Notes under the pieces: model-generated
The model's input: the letters and a program-made list of their open reading frames with translations, nothing else
What the model was told of the DNA's origin: nothing
The model's database searches: none
Shown: piece after piece, positions 8,573 through 14,227 of the stretch
Position numbering within the stretch: the stretch's first letter is position 1
Layout of the letters: the number at the start of each line of letters is the position of its first letter
Program-made: the position numbers and the translations under genes
Source of the DNA: Gryganskiella cystojenkinii
Taxonomy: Eukaryota > Mortierellomycota > Mortierellomycetes > Mortierellales > Mortierellaceae
Length of the DNA: 14,227 bases
Direction: 5' to 3'
Assembly (NCBI GenBank): GCA_015852425.1
Contig: JAAAIG010000008.1
Span: forward strand, 1 to 14,227

Positions 8573-10534
8573 ATGCCCTCGTTACATCCTCAGCAGGACT
8601 CAGACTATCGTGTATGAACAATGATATTTTATCTCATTAGCTTTTCTGTGACTGATCAAGGAAACCGACCTCTTCTTCAAGCGAACTAACGACTCCTTTC
8701 TTGATTGAAATACCGTCATGATGAAAAAAAGCCTGCCAGTCCAAGCACAACCTCCATGTGGAGGGAGCCTCATCGTTCTTCCCAAGATCGGATAGGACCT
8801 CTCGATCATACATTCTGCTCCTCTTCGGTATCCTCTACTACGTCCTCAACGATCGAAAGACGAGGAGAAAGTACAATGGATTCATCCGACTCGGATTCCG
8901 ATTCTGACACGGACACGCATCCCATCGATGCTGTAACGGACTCGGATTCGGACAACATTATCAAGAGCAAGAACGCAACCAAACGAAAAAACAACATGCG
9001 CGACAGCAGGAGGACTTCCTTATCGACATCGTCCCCTCCAAAGAGTCGATTGCAAGAACTGCTTAGGATGCATGGCGGCTTTGCAACCTCTCGTGCTGCA
9101 GTGCCGTCACCAACAGTCCCCTCATCACCCCCACCTTCTCCAAAGAGTCGAATGCAAGAACTTCTCGCCCTGCACGGCGGCTTCGCAACGTCTGGTGTAG
9201 TTGCTCCAGCAGCAGCTACAGTTGCAGAAGCAACGGCAACAGCAGCAACAACAATAATCCCTCTCCAAATGGACATGTACAGCTATGCAGAAGCGGATGT
9301 GGAAGCAGATAACGACGATGATGATGACAAAAGTGACGAGGAAGTGACGCAGCGAACAACAGACGACGAGAGTGATATCATTGTCGACTCGGATCACCTG
9401 TATCATCAACGAACTGCCATTCGACGCTGGTCCTCGCCGCAGGTATACTGCCCGGTACCGTCGCTCTCAACAACAACTACATCGACCTTGGTGCCGTCAA
9501 AACGACAGATCTTTGCTACAACCAGGAAGCAAGCCCACCGCAATCACAATCGAGCTCCAAAAAGATACCCCAAGACTAGCATTCATCCCTGGAGTCCCTA
9601 CAACCATGCAGGTGACAGTGATGCCGACGAACACAACGACAGTGCAGAGGATGATGATGAAGAGCAGGTTTATACCACAAATATGGGTAACTGGAAAGAG
9701 AGCTGGTCCATTCCTTCCTCATCCAGTATTTGCTTTCCACCACTTCGTCAACAACTTCACAGACGCCACAGCAGCACCGGTATCCGTCTCAGTGTCAGAC
9801 CTGTCATTGGTACCTCCGACGCCACAAGTCGACGCCGCGACTCTGTCTATCCAGGGAACAGGAGAGACAACACCTCGAGCAGTAACAGGAACAGTAACAG
9901 CGGCGTTCGTTTCCATGGGCTTTTACCTCTGACGCCTCTCGTCCCCGTACGCCCGTTCTCGACCTCCTCCAGACGACATTCGTGGGCCTATACTACGACA
10001 ATCAGATCTGGAACCGCGTCGACAAGCCCAACCTCGAACACAAGCTCTTCCTCAGCCTTTGTCTACAACTACGGATCTGCGGTCTCTTCCACCTCGACGT
10101 CACCGGCCCCATCCAGGAGAAATTCCGGCGCGATCTCGCCCAGAACATGTATACTCCAGGGGTTTCTGGCTCGACACTCGAATGGCCATCAGATGTACAG
10201 ACGACCGAGTATCAAAAAATGTGGGTCTGTTTGTGGAGCCGAGCACGATCACGGAGACGACTCTTCGTCCCGTTCAGCGACCGATCGTGGAGGTGATGGT
10301 GACGACGAGGATGAAGGAAGAGGAGGAAAGGACGAAAGCGATCATGATGATGAGGATGAAGAAGAGGAGGACCAACGGTTCCTATTGCTGGCCCAGAGTC
10401 CCAACTCGAGTGATTTTGATCTGAGAGACTTTGTCGATCGAGAGATGGAAAAGAAGGCCCGGAGTCGTCAAGCCGATAGTCCAGTTTTCTTTGGAGGCTT
10501 TCCTCTCCTGCGTATGACGCCCATGGACCGGTGA
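8573..10534 (+). CDS. Unrecognised disordered protein with seven RRxS sites and a repeated 19-residue motif
   Basis: I do not recognise this family. My preferred model has a short first exon 8573-8611 (13 codons), an intron 8612-8731 (donor GTATGA, branch ACTAAC near 8686, first AG after it used) and exon 8732-10534, giving 613 aa. If that splice is wrong, the next in-frame ATGs are 8756 and 8876; the latter has the best context (A at -3, G at +4) and would start at residue 62. The protein is almost wholly low complexity: SDSDSD acidic runs (about 62-90), Ala/Thr-rich and polyacidic stretches (DDDDDK near 200; DDEDEEEED near 555-565), and long Ser/Thr/Arg regions. Two copies of PPKSRLQELLRMHGGFATS-like sequence lie at 115-133 and 149-167. 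Seven R-R-x-S sites have their serine at 109, 247, 360, 384, 430, 478 and 506. The C-terminal part (FDLRDFVDREMEKK) looks like a short helix. A signalling or scaffold protein phosphorylated by a PKA-like kinase is inference only. Confidence 0.72.
8718..8795 (+). other. Out-of-frame 25-codon ATG frame ahead of the downstream start codons
   Basis: ATGATGAAAAAAAGC begins a 25-codon frame ending TAG at 8793-8795. If the proposed intron is not removed, this frame would act as an upstream ORF overlapping the ATG at 8756. If the intron is removed, its start codon disappears with it. Confidence 0.4.
9035..9091 (+). repeat. Copy 1 of the 19-residue motif
   Basis: Encodes PPKSRLQELLRMHGGFATS at residues 115-133 of the disordered protein. 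It is 15 of 19 identical to copy 2. Confidence 0.9.
9137..9193 (+). repeat. Copy 2 of the 19-residue motif
   Basis: Encodes SPKSRMQELLALHGGFATS at residues 149-167, starting 102 nt after copy 1. Synonymous codon differences (for example CTGCTT versus CTTCTC, TTT versus TTC) show that the duplication is not recent and the protein sequence has been kept. Confidence 0.9.
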
Positions 10535-10553
10535 ATCTCTCTGATCGAAGAAA

Positions 10554-10559
10554 AATAAA
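10554..10559 (+). terminator. AATAAA poly(A) signal of the RRxS gene
   Basis: A canonical AATAAA lies 19 nt after the stop codon, inside the 114-bp space between this gene and the convergent AAA gene. Confidence 0.5.
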
Positions 10560-10625
10560 AAGCAGGGCAGCATGTTGTGCACCAGGAATTTTTTGAAAAG
10601 GGGGTATATTACAAGCTAAGCTCTT

Positions 10626-10647
10626 TGATGGAGTTTAGACTCCATCA
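10626..10647. other. Perfect 9-bp hairpin 1 nt after the AAA gene stop codon
   Basis: TGATGGAGT and ACTCCATCA are perfect inverted copies around the 4-base loop TTAG. On the - strand the hairpin begins one nucleotide after the TGA of the AAA ATPase gene, in the 114-bp gap between two convergent genes. It could be a 3' UTR structure or a transcript-end element. Confidence 0.6.
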
Positions 10648-10648
10648 T

Positions 10649-14194
<3,546 letters not shown>

Positions 14195-14227
14195 CTGATC
14201 AGCAAGTCTACCAAGGTCCCTGTAGAA

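Noticed and set aside
9372..9932. Long open frame (186 codons) overlapping the RRxS gene in another + frame
   Set aside because: Low-complexity Ser/Thr/Arg-rich coding tends to be open in all frames. The overlapping frame shows no domain, and the main frame is three times longer with a repeated motif.

Overview
The window looks like nuclear DNA of an early-diverging filamentous fungus, most likely Mucoromycota/Mortierellomycota-like. This is an inference from gene structure and protein flavour, not from a database search. The evidence is short introns of about 77-139 nt with CTAAC-type branch sites and GTAAGT/GTATGT-type donors, pyrimidine-rich promoters, A/T-rich 3' ends with AATAAA-like signals, and fungal/eukaryotic housekeeping proteins. 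I found no tRNA, rRNA, CRISPR array, transposon or viral gene.

Layout, left to right. (1) 1-558: pyrimidine-rich 5' flank. (2) 559-3521 (+): a three-exon SET/MYND (SMYD-type) protein-lysine methyltransferase candidate of 922 aa; its first intron is a GC-AG intron that falls inside the MYND zinc finger. (3) 3755-4475 (-): mitochondrial small-subunit ribosomal protein bS21m (MRP21), convergent with the SET gene, with its last three codons in a separate tiny coding exon. (4) 4845-5634 (+): a four-exon PBDC1/YPL225W-family protein (148 aa), the family known in yeast as an eEF1A folding chaperone; it is divergent from bS21m across a 369-bp shared promoter region. (5) 5635-7309: a 1.7-kb gene-poor stretch with a very strong G-quadruplex motif (6513-6535) and CT-rich promoter sequence. 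(6) 7310-8203 (+): an intronless, signal-peptide-bearing seven-TM DUF4203/TMEM198-type membrane protein. (7) 8573-10534 (+): an unrecognised, disordered, Ser/Arg/Asp-rich protein with two copies of a 19-residue motif and seven R-R-x-S sites. (8) 10649-14194 (-): a tandem AAA+ ATPase of the AFG2/SPATA5/SPATA5L1 group in twelve in-window exons, convergent with gene 7; its 5' end is uncertain and may lie beyond the window.

The genes do not form a cluster or pathway. Three have translation-related families (bS21m, the eEF1A chaperone family, and the AFG2-like AAA group linked to ribosome maturation), but this looks like coincidental housekeeping neighbourhood. The most interesting details are a natural Glu-to-Gln change in the Walker B motif of the second AAA domain, the multi-site RRxS protein with its repeated motif, and several unusual splice structures. 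I saw no convincing undescribed multi-gene system.
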